Shown here one piece after another: positions 15,683-24,456 of a stretch of DNA of 64,000 nucleotides. Under the pieces are notes generated by a model. The model worked only from the letters and a program-made list of their open reading frames with translations. It did no database searches and was not told the origin of the DNA. The DNA is from Pseudofrankia sp. DC12. GTDB taxonomy: Bacteria > Actinomycetota > Actinomycetes > Frankiales > Frankiaceae. How positions within the stretch are numbered: position 1 is the stretch's first letter; every line of letters begins with the position of its first letter. The stretch lies in contig NZ_KQ031391.1 in NCBI RefSeq assembly GCF_000966285.1, positions 6,138,430 to 6,202,429 of the forward strand, written 5' to 3'. Position numbers and translations under genes: made by a program.

Positions 15683-18267
15683 TGGTCCGCCCCGACCATC
15701 CTGAGGAACACTTCCTCCAGCGAGCGCTGCGCCGGCATCACCTGCGCGGTGACCCCGGCGGTGGCGAGGATCTGCCGCGCCTTCTCCGCGTCGGCGACGG
15801 CGAGCTGCGGCGCCCCCGCGCCGACGATCTCCGCCACCGAACCGGCCGCGACCAGCTTCCCCTTGTGCATGACGACGACGTGGGTGCACGTCTGCTCGAC
15901 CTCGGCGAGCAGGTGGCTGGAGATCACCACGGTGCGCCCCGTCGCGGCGTAGCGGCGCAGGACCTCGCGCATCTCGGCGATCTGCGGCGGGTCCAGCCCG
16001 TTGGTCGGCTCGTCTAGGACGAGCAGCTCGGGCAGGCCCAGCATGGCCTGCGCGATCGCCAGCCGTTGCCGCATGCCCTGGCTGTAGGTCCTGACCCGCC
16101 GCTCGACCGACGTGCCGAGCCCGGCTATCTCCAGCGCGGTGTCGAACTGGGCGTCCTGCGCCGGCCGGCCGGTCGCGGCCCAGAACAGACGCAGATTGTC
16201 CCGGCCTGACAGGTGCGGCAGCAGCCCCGGGCCCTCGATGAACGTGCCGACCTTGGAGAGGACCGGCGCCCCGGCCTCGACCAGCTCCCCGAACACGTGG
16301 ACGGTGCCCGCCGTCGGCCTGATCAGCCCCATCAGCACGCGCAGCGCGGTGGTCTTCCCGGCCCCGTTCGGCCCGAGCAGCCCGACGACCTGGCCGCTCT
16401 CGACCCGGAAGCTCACCCCGTCGACCGCGCGGAACCCGTCGCCGTACTCCTTGACCAAACCCTCGATCACGACCGGGACCGTGGCGAGCCCGCCCATCAC
16501 GGCCCGCCGGGCCCGGCGCCGGACGCCCGACACCAGGAGACCAGCCAGCAGCAGCGCCATCGCGGCGAGGCCGACGACCAGCCAGCTCCACGGCAGACCG
16601 GCCTCGGCGATCCGCCCGTCGATTCCGGCGACGCTCAGGTCACCCCGAAGCGACGCGCCATCCAGGGCGATTGTGTAGCCGCGGGGATCCGTCGGCAGCT
16701 GGTAGGCCGAGTCGGTGGTCCCGACGGCGACGACGACGCGGTGGCCGGCGGGGACCTGCGTGACGACGGCGGGCAGGGTGACGGTGACGGTCCGCGCGAC
16801 GCCGGGCCGCAGCCCGGTGAGCCGGATCGGCGCGACCAGGCCGTTCGGCAGGTGCAGCGCCCCGTCCGGGGCCAGGTCGGCGAGCGAGGCGAACAGCGTC
16901 GCGTCCGCCGCGCCGCGCGGGGCCACCTGGATGGTGATCGTCGACGATCCGGCCACGAGCAGTGGCGCGGGCAGCGGCGCGGACGCGAAGGCCGCCACCT
17001 GCCCGGGAATCGTGGCGAGGCCCGCCGGCCCGGACAGCGGCGTCGCCGCGCCCCCGAGCGCGTTCACGTTGGCGAGCAGGGCACCCAGGCCGGGGACGGC
17101 CGTGACGGCCGCCGGGCTTCCGCCGGCCGGCGCGTAGACGGTCTGGGGCGGGCCCGCGACGGTGAGGTGGCTGGTCCGCCGGCTCCTCGTGGCGTCGCCG
17201 GCGCGCAGATTCTGCGCGACGGTCTGCCCGGTGTCGGACGAGATGCCGCTGCCGGGCACGGCGGCCTCGAACGACGTGTCGAGCCGCCCGTGGCCGAGCA
17301 GGACCGGGCCGAACCAGTCCTCGACGTACCCGGCCAGCTCCTTGGCCGACGTCGACCCGTCGTGGCCGCCGCTGCGCCAGATCTCCTTGACCGTCGTGCC
17401 GTGGGCGGCGAGGCCGCGGGCGTTCGCGTCCGCCTGGCCGAGCGGGAACAGCGAGTCCTGCTCGCCCTGGATCAGCACCGTCGGAGCGGTGATCCGGTCG
17501 AGCACGGCCGCGGGGCTGGACGCGCGCAGCAGCGACAGCATCGCGCCGTCGGTCTGCCCGGTGGTGGCCGCGTGCTGGTAGGCGGCGCACAGGTCCGGCG
17601 CGAACCGGCCGCACGCGCCGGTCTGCTGGCCCGCCGCGGAGCTGAACAGCACCCCGGCCCACTGCTTCTTGAAGACGCCGGGCTCGGTGGCGCCGGCGTT
17701 CGGGAACAGCGCCTGCGACAGGTCGTTCCAGGTGATGTCGGCGGCGACAGCATCGACACGCTTGTCCTGGCCGGCGGCCAGCAGCGCGAGCGCGCCGCCG
17801 TAGGACGCGCCGGCGACCCCCAGCCGCGGGTCGCCGGGGCCGTCCTTGCGGACCTGCGGCAGCGTTGCCAGGTAGCTGATCAGCTTGCTCGCGTCGGCGA
17901 CCTCGTAGGCCGGCGCGTCCAGGTGGACCAGCCCGCCCGACCGGCCGAAGCCCCGCGCGGTGTAGGCGAGGACGACGTACCCGTGTGTCGCCAGCGCGTG
18001 GGCCTCGGCGTCGAGGTCGGTCTTCGACCCGCCGAACCCCTGGGCGAGCAGGATCGCGGGCGCCGGTGTGGTCCGCGGCAGGTAGAGGGTCGTGTCCAGC
18101 ATCACCCGCGCGCCATTCTCCGCGGTCCCGGCGACGAACTGGGACCGGGTCCGGATCGGCGCGTCCGAGCTGGACGCGGCCACGCCGACCAGGGCGGCGA
18201 CGAGGACGAGTACCACCGCTGCCGACCCGGCGAGCAGCCGGCGCCGGCCCCTGAAGAAGGCCCTCAC
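15679..18267 (-). CDS. Fused alpha/beta hydrolase - ABC transporter ATPase
   Basis: An 862-aa two-part protein. Residues 11-33 form a membrane anchor or signal. Residues 45-330 are an alpha/beta hydrolase with nucleophile motif GASYGG (Ser155) and likely triad partners Asp271 (QGEQDSLFP) and His302 (SGGHDGS). Residues 340-550 resemble the jelly-roll domain of CocE/X-Pro dipeptidyl peptidases. A helix at about 559-580 returns to the cytoplasm, and residues 597-862 are an ABC ATPase: Walker A GPNGAGKTT (632-640), signature YSQGMRQR (728-735), Walker B LLVLDEP (748-754). It overlaps the permease gene. I infer an exporter coupled to an extracytoplasmic hydrolase acting on its cargo. Confidence 0.9.
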   Translation of the reverse strand: MRAFFRGRRRLLAGSAAVVLVLVAALVGVAASSSDAPIRTRSQFVAGTAENGARVMLDTTLYLPRTTPAPAILLAQGFGGSKTDLDAEAHALATHGYVVLAYTARGFGRSGGLVHLDAPAYEVADASKLISYLATLPQVRKDGPGDPRLGVAGASYGGALALLAAGQDKRVDAVAADITWNDLSQALFPNAGATEPGVFKKQWAGVLFSSAAGQQTGACGRFAPDLCAAYQHAATTGQTDGAMLSLLRASSPAAVLDRITAPTVLIQGEQDSLFPLGQADANARGLAAHGTTVKEIWRSGGHDGSTSAKELAGYVEDWFGPVLLGHGRLDTSFEAAVPGSGISSDTGQTVAQNLRAGDATRSRRTSHLTVAGPPQTVYAPAGGSPAAVTAVPGLGALLANVNALGGAATPLSGPAGLATIPGQVAAFASAPLPAPLLVAGSSTITIQVAPRGAADATLFASLADLAPDGALHLPNGLVAPIRLTGLRPGVARTVTVTLPAVVTQVPAGHRVVVAVGTTDSAYQLPTDPRGYTIALDGASLRGDLSVAGIDGRIAEAGLPWSWLVVGLAAMALLLAGLLVSGVRRRARRAVMGGLATVPVVIEGLVKEYGDGFRAVDGVSFRVESGQVVGLLGPNGAGKTTALRVLMGLIRPTAGTVHVFGELVEAGAPVLSKVGTFIEGPGLLPHLSGRDNLRLFWAATGRPAQDAQFDTALEIAGLGTSVERRVRTYSQGMRQRLAIAQAMLGLPELLVLDEPTNGLDPPQIAEMREVLRRYAATGRTVVISSHLLAEVEQTCTHVVVMHKGKLVAAGSVAEIVGAGAPQLAVADAEKARQILATAGVTAQVMPAQRSLEEVFLRMVGADQ

Positions 18268-18544
18268 CGCGGCTGGCCCGGCCGCGGCGCGGCCTCGCCG
18301 CGGACACCGATCGAGCCCTCACGTGCCACCGAGGGGTCACTCCCTTCGCGCGATCGTGCGCGGCAGGCGTCGGGCGCCTGGTAGTCCGGACGGAACTGGC
18401 TGTGTCGACCGTAACGGGCCGGCACGACCGTCCGTCCGTCGCGTAGGCGAGCAGCCTTCCGGAGAGGCCGATTCGCCCGCCTCCCGGCGGCTGCGAACGG
18501 CCACCCGCGAGCCGGGTTGCCAGCCGTCGGCACCGCCGAAGAGG

Positions 18545-18930
18545 CGGTGCAGATGGTGGTCCAGCAGGTGGGCGAGCACCGCGGAGACCCGGCGGTTGTC
18601 GTCCGGTGCCATCGCGATGTCGAGCTTGGCGAAGATGTTGCCGACGTGGGTCTCGACCGTTTTGGCGCCGAGGAAGATCCTGCTGGCCAATTACACGCAG
18701 CTACGACTCGGCCGGGACTGGCCGCCGATCAGGGGGCGAGCAATCGTTCCGGCGTCCGTTATGTGGCGTATGTCTGGGCGCCTTCTAGATCACCCGAGGC
18801 TCTCCCGAATCAGCCAGCAGGGTCGAGGAAGAGTTGCCGGGAGATGGCGAGCTTCGAGCGTCCCTCGGCCATCACAGCCGCAGCGCCTCCCGCTCCCGGA
18901 CCGTGAGGCGTTCGGGCAGCCCGAGCCGGT
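18545..18930 (-). pseudogene. Remnants of LuxR/NarL-type response regulator HTH
   Basis: Two leftward pieces of LuxR-type DNA-binding domain are visible. At about 18815-18930 PERLTVREREALRL continues after a frame change as MAEGRSKLAISRQLFLD. At about 18545-18690 LASRIFLGAKTVETHVGNIF leads into AKLDIAMAPDDNRRVSAVLA. The two overlap in the recognition-helix region, so they may come from two regulators or from one rearranged gene. No receiver domain remains. Confidence 0.6.
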
Positions 18931-18944
18931 TGCGGTGCCCCGCC

Positions 18945-19193
18945 TACCGGCCCGGCGCGGCGACCGTCGTGGTGTTCCTCCTTTACCTGCTCGTCCTGCT
19001 GGGAATGGTTCTGATGGGCGGCTCGCTGTGGCGCTCCCGGGCGCTGTCCTGGTGGCAGGCCGCTCTGGTCGGGGTGGGCGCGCTGCTGGGTTTCGCCGGT
19101 CCCGAGGGCCCGGTCGGCGCGCTGTTCAGCGTTCCGCTCGCCGTCGGGATGGCTCCCGCCGCCCGCGGGCTCCTGCGGGTGCCGCGCGGCTGA
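18945..19193 (+). pseudogene. C-terminal fragment of a small membrane protein
   Basis: An open frame with three hydrophobic segments (TVVVFLLYLLVLLGMVLMGG, WWQAALVGVGALLGFAG, GALFSVPLAVGMAPAARGLL) ends at a stop at 19191-19193. No start with a ribosome-binding site fits, and it abuts the regulator remnant. It looks like the 3' end of an unidentified membrane protein gene. Confidence 0.4.
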
Positions 19194-19247
19194 GGCCCTG
19201 ACGGGCCGGTAGTCCCGGCCGCCCGGCCCAGGACGACGGAGGCGCAG

Positions 19248-19823
19248 ATGGGCACAGGAGCACACGGAGTCCTAGGTCAGGGCAGCCTGAGTGAGGCGAC
19301 GATCGTGGCCTACGAGGCCCGCCGGCTCACGATCGTTGCCACCGGCGGCTACGACGAGTTCGTGGCGGGGTTCGAGGCCGCCGTCCCGGTCCTCGAACAG
19401 GCCCGGTTCCAGGCTCTCGTGGACAGTGGCGGCGGCTGGGACGATGTACTCGCGGCCGCCGACGAGAACGCACCGCATGGCTTCATGCGGTTCTGGCAGG
19501 CCGACGTGACGGCGATGATGAGCCCGCTGGGCGTCCCTTGGCGGTGCACCGAGTACCTGATGGGCAACCAGACCATCGCCGCGCGCATGTATCGCCACGA
19601 CCCGGCGGTCATGCTGTACGCGCCGCTGCGCGTCACGATCCACACCCGGCCCGACGGCGCGGGTTGCGTCGGGATCGACCGGCCCGGCGCCCAGCTCGGG
19701 AGCTTCGGCGATCCGCGGATCGCCTCGGTCGGCCTCGAGCTGGACCGGAAGGTGGCCCAGCTGCTCGAGGCGATCGGCGTCCCGGCGCCGAGCGAGCTCA
19801 CCGCCGATGACCGCCCGGCGTGA
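19248..19823 (+). CDS. DUF302-like domain protein
   Basis: A 191-aa soluble protein resembling the DUF302 superfamily. The recognisable part is residues 95-185: RCTEYLMGNQTIAARMYRHD, PAVMLYAPLRVTIH, FGDPRIASVGLELDRKVAQL. The function of the family is unknown. The ATG at 19248 follows GGAGG at 5-nt spacing. Its TGA overlaps the GTG start of the NAD-kinase-like gene (GTGA), so the two are translationally coupled. Confidence 0.7.
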   Translation: MGTGAHGVLGQGSLSEATIVAYEARRLTIVATGGYDEFVAGFEAAVPVLEQARFQALVDSGGGWDDVLAAADENAPHGFMRFWQADVTAMMSPLGVPWRCTEYLMGNQTIAARMYRHDPAVMLYAPLRVTIHTRPDGAGCVGIDRPGAQLGSFGDPRIASVGLELDRKVAQLLEAIGVPAPSELTADDRPA

Positions 19824-20830
19824 CCCGACCAGTGAGTCTCCCGACGCCGGCCTCGCCGGTCACGGTCGGAATCGTGTTGCACCCGCGTCGCGACTCGGCC
19901 GAGGCCGTGGGTGCCATCCTCGACTGGGCCGCCGGCATCGGCGCCCAGGTGCTGGGCGTCGACGAGGAGATCAGCCGGCTGCGGTGCGCCGCCCTGCCGG
20001 TGGCCGCGGCGGAGCTGGGCGTTCGCAGCGACCTGATCGTGAGCCTCGGCGGCGACGGCACCATGCTGCGGGCGATGCGGCTGGCCGACGGCGGCTCGGC
20101 GCCCGTGCTCGGCGTCAACCTCGGCAAGCTGGGCTTCCTGCCCGAGGTCGACGTGCCCGACCTTCCCGCCGCGCTGCGCGCGATCGACCAGCGGGAGTAC
20201 ACGACCGAGCCCCGTCTGGCCGTCGACGCCGAGCTGTGCGGCCGGACCGTCAGCGCGTTCAACGACGTCGCCGTCGTGCGGGTGCCCGGCCACGGCGGCA
20301 GCGCCGCGGTCTGCCTGCGGGTCGACGGCCGGCCGTTCGTCAGCTACGCCGCCGACGCGGTCGTCGTCGCGACCCCGACCGGGTCGACCGCGTACAGCTT
20401 CTCCGCCGGCGGGCCGATCGTGAGCCCGTCGGTCGAGGCGCTGCTCGTCACTCCGGCGGCCCCGCACTCGGCGTTCAACCGTGGCCTCGTGCTGTCGGTG
20501 CGGGACGACCTGGCACTGGAGGTCCTGCCGGCGAGCGGCCGGCTCGCGGTCGAGGTCGACGGCCGGGTCTGCGGCTATGTCGAGCCCGGTGCCACCATCA
20601 GCCTGCGCTCCCGGCCCGGCGCCGCCCACGTCGTGCGGCTGGGTCGGATGACGTTCTACGAACGTGCGCGGCGCAAGCTGCGGCTGGTGGGCTCCGCCGA
20701 GGTCGAACCCGCGCCGGCCGGCGCCCGCGGCGGCCAGCCCACCGACTCGGCTGGTCATACCCGATCGCTGGGAAGCTCTGGCCACTCGTCGCCACCGGGT
20801 ATGACTCGCTCCGGGCCGGCGGGAGTCTGA
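19820..20830 (+). CDS. NAD kinase
   Basis: A 336-aa NAD(+) kinase (NADP synthesis from NAD and ATP or polyphosphate). The GGDGT motif (SLGGDGTML, residues 77-81) is followed by PVLGVNLGKLGFLPEV, the substrate-loop block FNDVAVVRV and the conserved TPTGSTAYSFSAGGPI (about 195-210). A roughly 45-residue low-complexity C-terminal tail (after RARRKLRLVGSAE) is extra relative to typical NAD kinases. The GTG at 19820 overlaps the upstream stop. A separate main NAD kinase may exist elsewhere in the genome, so no symbol is given. Confidence 0.9.
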   Translation: MTRPVSLPTPASPVTVGIVLHPRRDSAEAVGAILDWAAGIGAQVLGVDEEISRLRCAALPVAAAELGVRSDLIVSLGGDGTMLRAMRLADGGSAPVLGVNLGKLGFLPEVDVPDLPAALRAIDQREYTTEPRLAVDAELCGRTVSAFNDVAVVRVPGHGGSAAVCLRVDGRPFVSYAADAVVVATPTGSTAYSFSAGGPIVSPSVEALLVTPAAPHSAFNRGLVLSVRDDLALEVLPASGRLAVEVDGRVCGYVEPGATISLRSRPGAAHVVRLGRMTFYERARRKLRLVGSAEVEPAPAGARGGQPTDSAGHTRSLGSSGHSSPPGMTRSGPAGV

Positions 20831-20884
20831 CCAGTCGTTGTCCGCTTTCGGGCCTGGTCGGCCCGCTGTTGCTACTTTTCGAGA

Positions 20885-21598
20885 GTGACCGACCTGACCG
20901 AGGACGCGCGGGCCGCGCGGCTGCTGGACGCCGAGGCCAAGGCGGTCGAGCTTTTCGCCGCCGTCGAGCGGCGCGGCCTCCTCGCGCCCGGCGTGACCGA
21001 GGAACAGGCGAGCGACGCGATCCGTGACCTGGCCGCGGAGCTGTTCGGCGTGAGCCGGCACTGGCACAAGCGGATCGTGCGGGCCGGGCCCAACACCCTG
21101 CTGCCCTACGCCGAGAACCCGCCGAAACGCGCGATCGGCGCCGACGACATCGTGTTCTGCGACTTCGGGCCGATCTTCGAGGACTGGGAGGCCGATTTCG
21201 GCCGGACCTACGTCCTGGGTGACGACCCGGCCAAGTGGCGCCTGTGTGCGGCGTTGCCCGAGGTCTGGGCGGCCGGCCGGGAGTACTTCCAGACCCATCC
21301 CGACGTGACGGGCGAACAGCTGTTCGCCCACCTCGGCTGGCTCGCCGAACAGGCCGGCTGGGAGTTCGGCGGCCCGATCGGCGGCCATCTGATCGGGCAG
21401 TTCCCGCACGACCGGATCCCCGGGAACAAGGTCGAGCTGTACGTCACCCCCGGCTCCGACAAGCCCATGCGCCGCACCGACCAGGCCGGACGCCCTTGTC
21501 ACTGGATCCTTGAGGTCCACCTCGTCGACCGGGACCGCCAGATCGGCGGATTCCACGAGCAGCTCCTCGACCTCGGCGACGGCGTCTCGCCCGGCTGA
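20885..21598 (+). CDS. M24 family metallopeptidase
   Basis: A 237-aa pita-bread (M24, methionine aminopeptidase / Xaa-Pro peptidase) fold protein. The metal ligands appear present in order: the first Asp in CDFGPIFEDW, the second Asp in EADFGRTYV, His in GGPIGGHLIGQFPHD, Glu in WILEVHLVD and Glu in GGFHEQLLD. It is a stand-alone catalytic domain without an N-terminal domain. The GTG start at 20885 has only a weak purine tract. The substrate is unknown; family-level hydrolysis of N-terminal residues or small amidic compounds is possible. Confidence 0.85.
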   Translation: MTDLTEDARAARLLDAEAKAVELFAAVERRGLLAPGVTEEQASDAIRDLAAELFGVSRHWHKRIVRAGPNTLLPYAENPPKRAIGADDIVFCDFGPIFEDWEADFGRTYVLGDDPAKWRLCAALPEVWAAGREYFQTHPDVTGEQLFAHLGWLAEQAGWEFGGPIGGHLIGQFPHDRIPGNKVELYVTPGSDKPMRRTDQAGRPCHWILEVHLVDRDRQIGGFHEQLLDLGDGVSPG

Positions 21599-21677
21599 CC
21601 GGTCTGCTTCCCGCGGTCGGCGGTCGGCGGGGTCCGGAACTTGCGGCGCTGGACGGTAGGCCGACTCGCCGGCGGCC

Positions 21678-22043
21678 GTGTTCGAGGCCGAGATCGTCCG
21701 CCGCGGCCGACGGGACGGTCTGACCGACCTGTTGACACCCTCCGCGCTCGCCGGCATCCAGGCCGGGGCGCCGGTGGCCCAGGTCGCCAGGACCGCGGCG
21801 CTCAGCGAGCGCCAGCTCCTGCGCCGCTGCCAGCTCGCCGTCGGCTACGGGCCGAAGACCCTCGCCCGGATCGTCCGCTTCCGCCGCGCGGTATCCCTCG
21901 CCCCCACCGGTGCACCGTTCGCCACCGTGGCCGCCGCCGGCTACGCCGACCAGGCCCACCTCGCCCGCGAGGCGCGAGCCCTCGGCGGCGCGCCGCTCGG
22001 CGAGTTGGTCGCAGCGGCGGCACCACCCGTGGCGGCAGGCTGA
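21678..22043 (+). pseudogene. AraC family regulator, C-terminal DNA-binding part only
   Basis: An open frame of 121 codons covers only the two-HTH AraC domain: VAQVARTAALSERQLLRRCQ (first HTH), GYGPKTLARIVRFRRAV, and VAAAGYADQAHLAREARALG (second HTH). The N-terminal sensing domain is missing and an in-frame TAG lies about 20 nt upstream of the first possible GTG start. It is most likely a truncated gene; a functional stand-alone HTH protein cannot be excluded. Confidence 0.55.
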
Positions 22044-22160
22044 CGGCGGCCGCCGGCTACGCGGACCAGGGCGCTTTGCTGACGTCGGCCGCTGGTTTCG
22101 CGGACCGTGTGCGCCTTGCCTTTGAGCCTTGCGTTCTCGGCGGTATGCCGCTCGGACCGC
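22044..22160 (+). repeat. Degenerate echo of the AraC second HTH
   Basis: Directly after the AraC fragment, translated sequence reads AAAGYADQGALLTSAAGFAD followed by RVRLAFEPCVLGGMPLG. Both halves resemble AAAGYADQAHLAREARALGG APLG just upstream, so this looks like a diverged partial duplication or the tail of a second AraC gene. Confidence 0.45.
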
Positions 22161-22672
22161 AGCCCCGCCCGTCGAACAGCCTGACGGTCCCCAGACGGCG
22201 GACGTGGTCTTCAATGGTTGGCCGTCGACGTTCCCGCCGCCATCGGCAGTCCGGTTCGCTTGACGTCGTGCCAGATGAGCATTCGTGGGGCTGCTTCGGC
22301 GGCCCAGGAACCAGTCGAGCGGGGTTTCTCAAGTCGGCCGTCGCTTCGTCGATGGCCGCCGCTCAGGGGGAGCATTGCCCCGCAGGTCCAGATGCATTGA
22401 AACCAGCCCTATACTCAAATACTCAGGGAGCCGCCGAATAATGACGTGCATCTAGGAAATCGAGAGGATGTCGCAGGTCGCAGGGGCGTTCGCGACCAGA
22501 AGCGCAGAAATGATCTTGACTCCGCTCAAGCCAACCCGTTCATGCTGCCACCCGCCATCACCTCCACTGCCACGGTGAATATATGGCGGAGAGATCAGCT
22601 TCAGTCTGGGAGTTGTCCACAGGTCCCGCTCCGACGGTTTGCGGCTGAGCGGGAAACCGCTAGGTTGGACGC
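22161..22672. other. Gene-free region upstream of HNH gene
   Basis: About 510 bases with visibly lower GC than the surroundings, especially 22380-22600. I see no gene. It precedes the DUF222/HNH gene and may be part of the same mobile or repetitive unit. No inverted-repeat ends were found by eye. Confidence 0.5.
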
Positions 22673-24322
22673 ATGTTCGATACGTTGGACGGCCCTGATC
22701 CGTCGCTCGCAATGTCATCGAGCCTATTTTCACCGCCTCCGTCGTCGCCGCGTTCAGCGTCGTCGCTCCTGTTGTCGTCGTCCGAACTGCCACAGCCTCG
22801 CGTTTCACAGGCCCCGTCGTCGCCGTTGCCTTCGTCGAGAGCCTTTTCGGCCTCTCCTCCGAATCGCCTCCCGGGTACACCCGTGTTCCACCAGTCACCT
22901 GTCCATCAGGGGGCCATCGGCCCGCCGGGCGACGATGGACTCGCTGGTGTCCCGTCCCCCGAGGGCGTTCTGGCGGTCGATGGCGACCGGGTCGGTGATC
23001 TGCTCGGCCGGCTGGGGTTGGTCGACGGGGTGTTCGACGAGGTGCTGGCCGGGCTGGCCTCGTGTGACGCGTCGGCGACGTTGACGCTGGCGGCCAGGTT
23101 GGCGCGGCTGACCGCCCGGTTGGAAGGCCTGACGATCCACACCCAGATGCACCTCGCTCGCCAGCGCCCCGCCAACCCGGCCGGGGGAGACGGCGAGCCG
23201 GGTGACCCGTACTCGCCGTTCGCCGCCGACGAACTCGCCGCCGAACTGGGCCAGTCCCCACGCACGATGTCCAGCCGGCTCACCACCGCCTGGGAGATCG
23301 CCCACGAACTCCCCGCCGCCCTTGCCGACCTGACCGCCGGGATGCTCGACCACACCCGCCTCACCGCGCTGCACCAACTCACCCGCTGCCTCACCACCGC
23401 GCAGCGCGCCACCATCGAGGCCGCCATGCTCGCCGGCAGCCGGCTGGCCTCCCCACCCCAATGGCGCCGCAAGATCCACCGACTCGTCTCCCGGCTCGAC
23501 CCACAGGCCGCCGCGAAACGCCGCCGCCACGCCCACACCCAACGCAGCATCAGCCTTCAACCTCTCGAAGACGGCATGGCCCTGCTCACAGCCGTTCTCC
23601 CGGCCGAAGACGCCCAGGCGATCTACGACCGGATCCACCAGATCGCCAGGTCCGACGCCCCCGTGGCCGGCGACACCCGGCCGATCGACGCCCGCCGCGC
23701 CGACGTCCTCACCGCACTGCTCCTCGGCAACCGCCGCGAACACGTCAGCGTCGAACTCCAGGTCATCGCCCCTGTCGGAACCCTGGCCGGACTCGACGAC
23801 AACCCGGCCGAACTCGCCGGCTACGGCCCCATCCCCGCCCACGTCGGCCGCGCACTCGCCGCCGACGCCCACTGGCGCCGCGTCCTCACCGACCCCACCA
23901 CCGGCACCGTCCTCGACCTCGGCCACCGCCGAGTCCCCACCCCAGCACTCGCCCGCCTCATCCGCCACCAACAAACCCGCTGCCTCTTCCCCGGCTGCGG
24001 CATGCCCGCCACCCACACCGACATCGACCACACCATCGACCACGCCCACGGCGGCCACACCGCCCTCGACAACCTGGGCCTTCTATGTAGGCACCACCAC
24101 CGCGCCAAACACCGAGCAAATTGGCAATTAGACCAACCGCGGCCCGGCGTGTTTGTCTGGACCTCCCCGACCGGCCGTGCCTACACCACGGACACGATCG
24201 CAAACGAGGAAGAAGTGAACACTCTGGTCGCCACGCGCACGACCGGCCGTGCCGATCCTCGGCGAACCCCGTCCATCATCCCTAACCAGCGGGGTTCCTC
24301 GGACATTCGATGCCCATTCTGA
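22673..24322 (+). CDS. DUF222/HNH endonuclease '13E12 repeat' family protein
   Basis: A 549-aa protein of the actinobacterial 13E12/REP family. Residues 1-85 are a low-complexity Ser/Pro-rich leader. DUF222 covers about 95-400 (FAADELAAELGQSPRTMSSR, ALHQLTRCLTTAQRATIEAA). The C-terminal HNH nuclease motif covers about 430-480: CLFPGCGMPATHTDIDHTID, then HGGHTALDNLGLLCRHHHRA with the zinc-binding Cys pairs and catalytic His. Such genes are multicopy and thought to be mobile or phage-related, with no defined role. The ATG at 22673 is preceded by a weak purine tract. The DUF222/HNH section has strong C-ending codon bias, unlike the leader. Confidence 0.9.
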   Translation: MFDTLDGPDPSLAMSSSLFSPPPSSPRSASSLLLSSSELPQPRVSQAPSSPLPSSRAFSASPPNRLPGTPVFHQSPVHQGAIGPPGDDGLAGVPSPEGVLAVDGDRVGDLLGRLGLVDGVFDEVLAGLASCDASATLTLAARLARLTARLEGLTIHTQMHLARQRPANPAGGDGEPGDPYSPFAADELAAELGQSPRTMSSRLTTAWEIAHELPAALADLTAGMLDHTRLTALHQLTRCLTTAQRATIEAAMLAGSRLASPPQWRRKIHRLVSRLDPQAAAKRRRHAHTQRSISLQPLEDGMALLTAVLPAEDAQAIYDRIHQIARSDAPVAGDTRPIDARRADVLTALLLGNRREHVSVELQVIAPVGTLAGLDDNPAELAGYGPIPAHVGRALAADAHWRRVLTDPTTGTVLDLGHRRVPTPALARLIRHQQTRCLFPGCGMPATHTDIDHTIDHAHGGHTALDNLGLLCRHHHRAKHRANWQLDQPRPGVFVWTSPTGRAYTTDTIANEEEVNTLVATRTTGRADPRRTPSIIPNQRGSSDIRCPF

Positions 24323-24456
24323 CTGCCCGTCCCGCAGAGCAAGGCGTATGACCGTCGCAAACGAGCCCGCCCAGCCTTTTGGGACAACATCCAAGACGGC
24401 AGGCCAGGCGGCTCGCCGTGTAGCCTCATTGTTGCCGGCGAAGGAGGGGCTTTGCG

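Noticed and set aside
19349-21757. An 800-codon leftward open frame opposite the DUF302, NAD kinase and M24 genes.
   Set aside because: It is antisense to three well-supported genes with conserved motifs and contains only low-complexity Arg/Ala/Gly/Asp sequence.
22673-24322. HNH gene as part of a restriction or toxin-antitoxin system.
   Set aside because: The DUF222-HNH architecture identifies the multicopy 13E12 family. No methylase, antitoxin or specificity gene is linked; the methyltransferase at 24457 is of the small-molecule type with its own ribosome-binding site.
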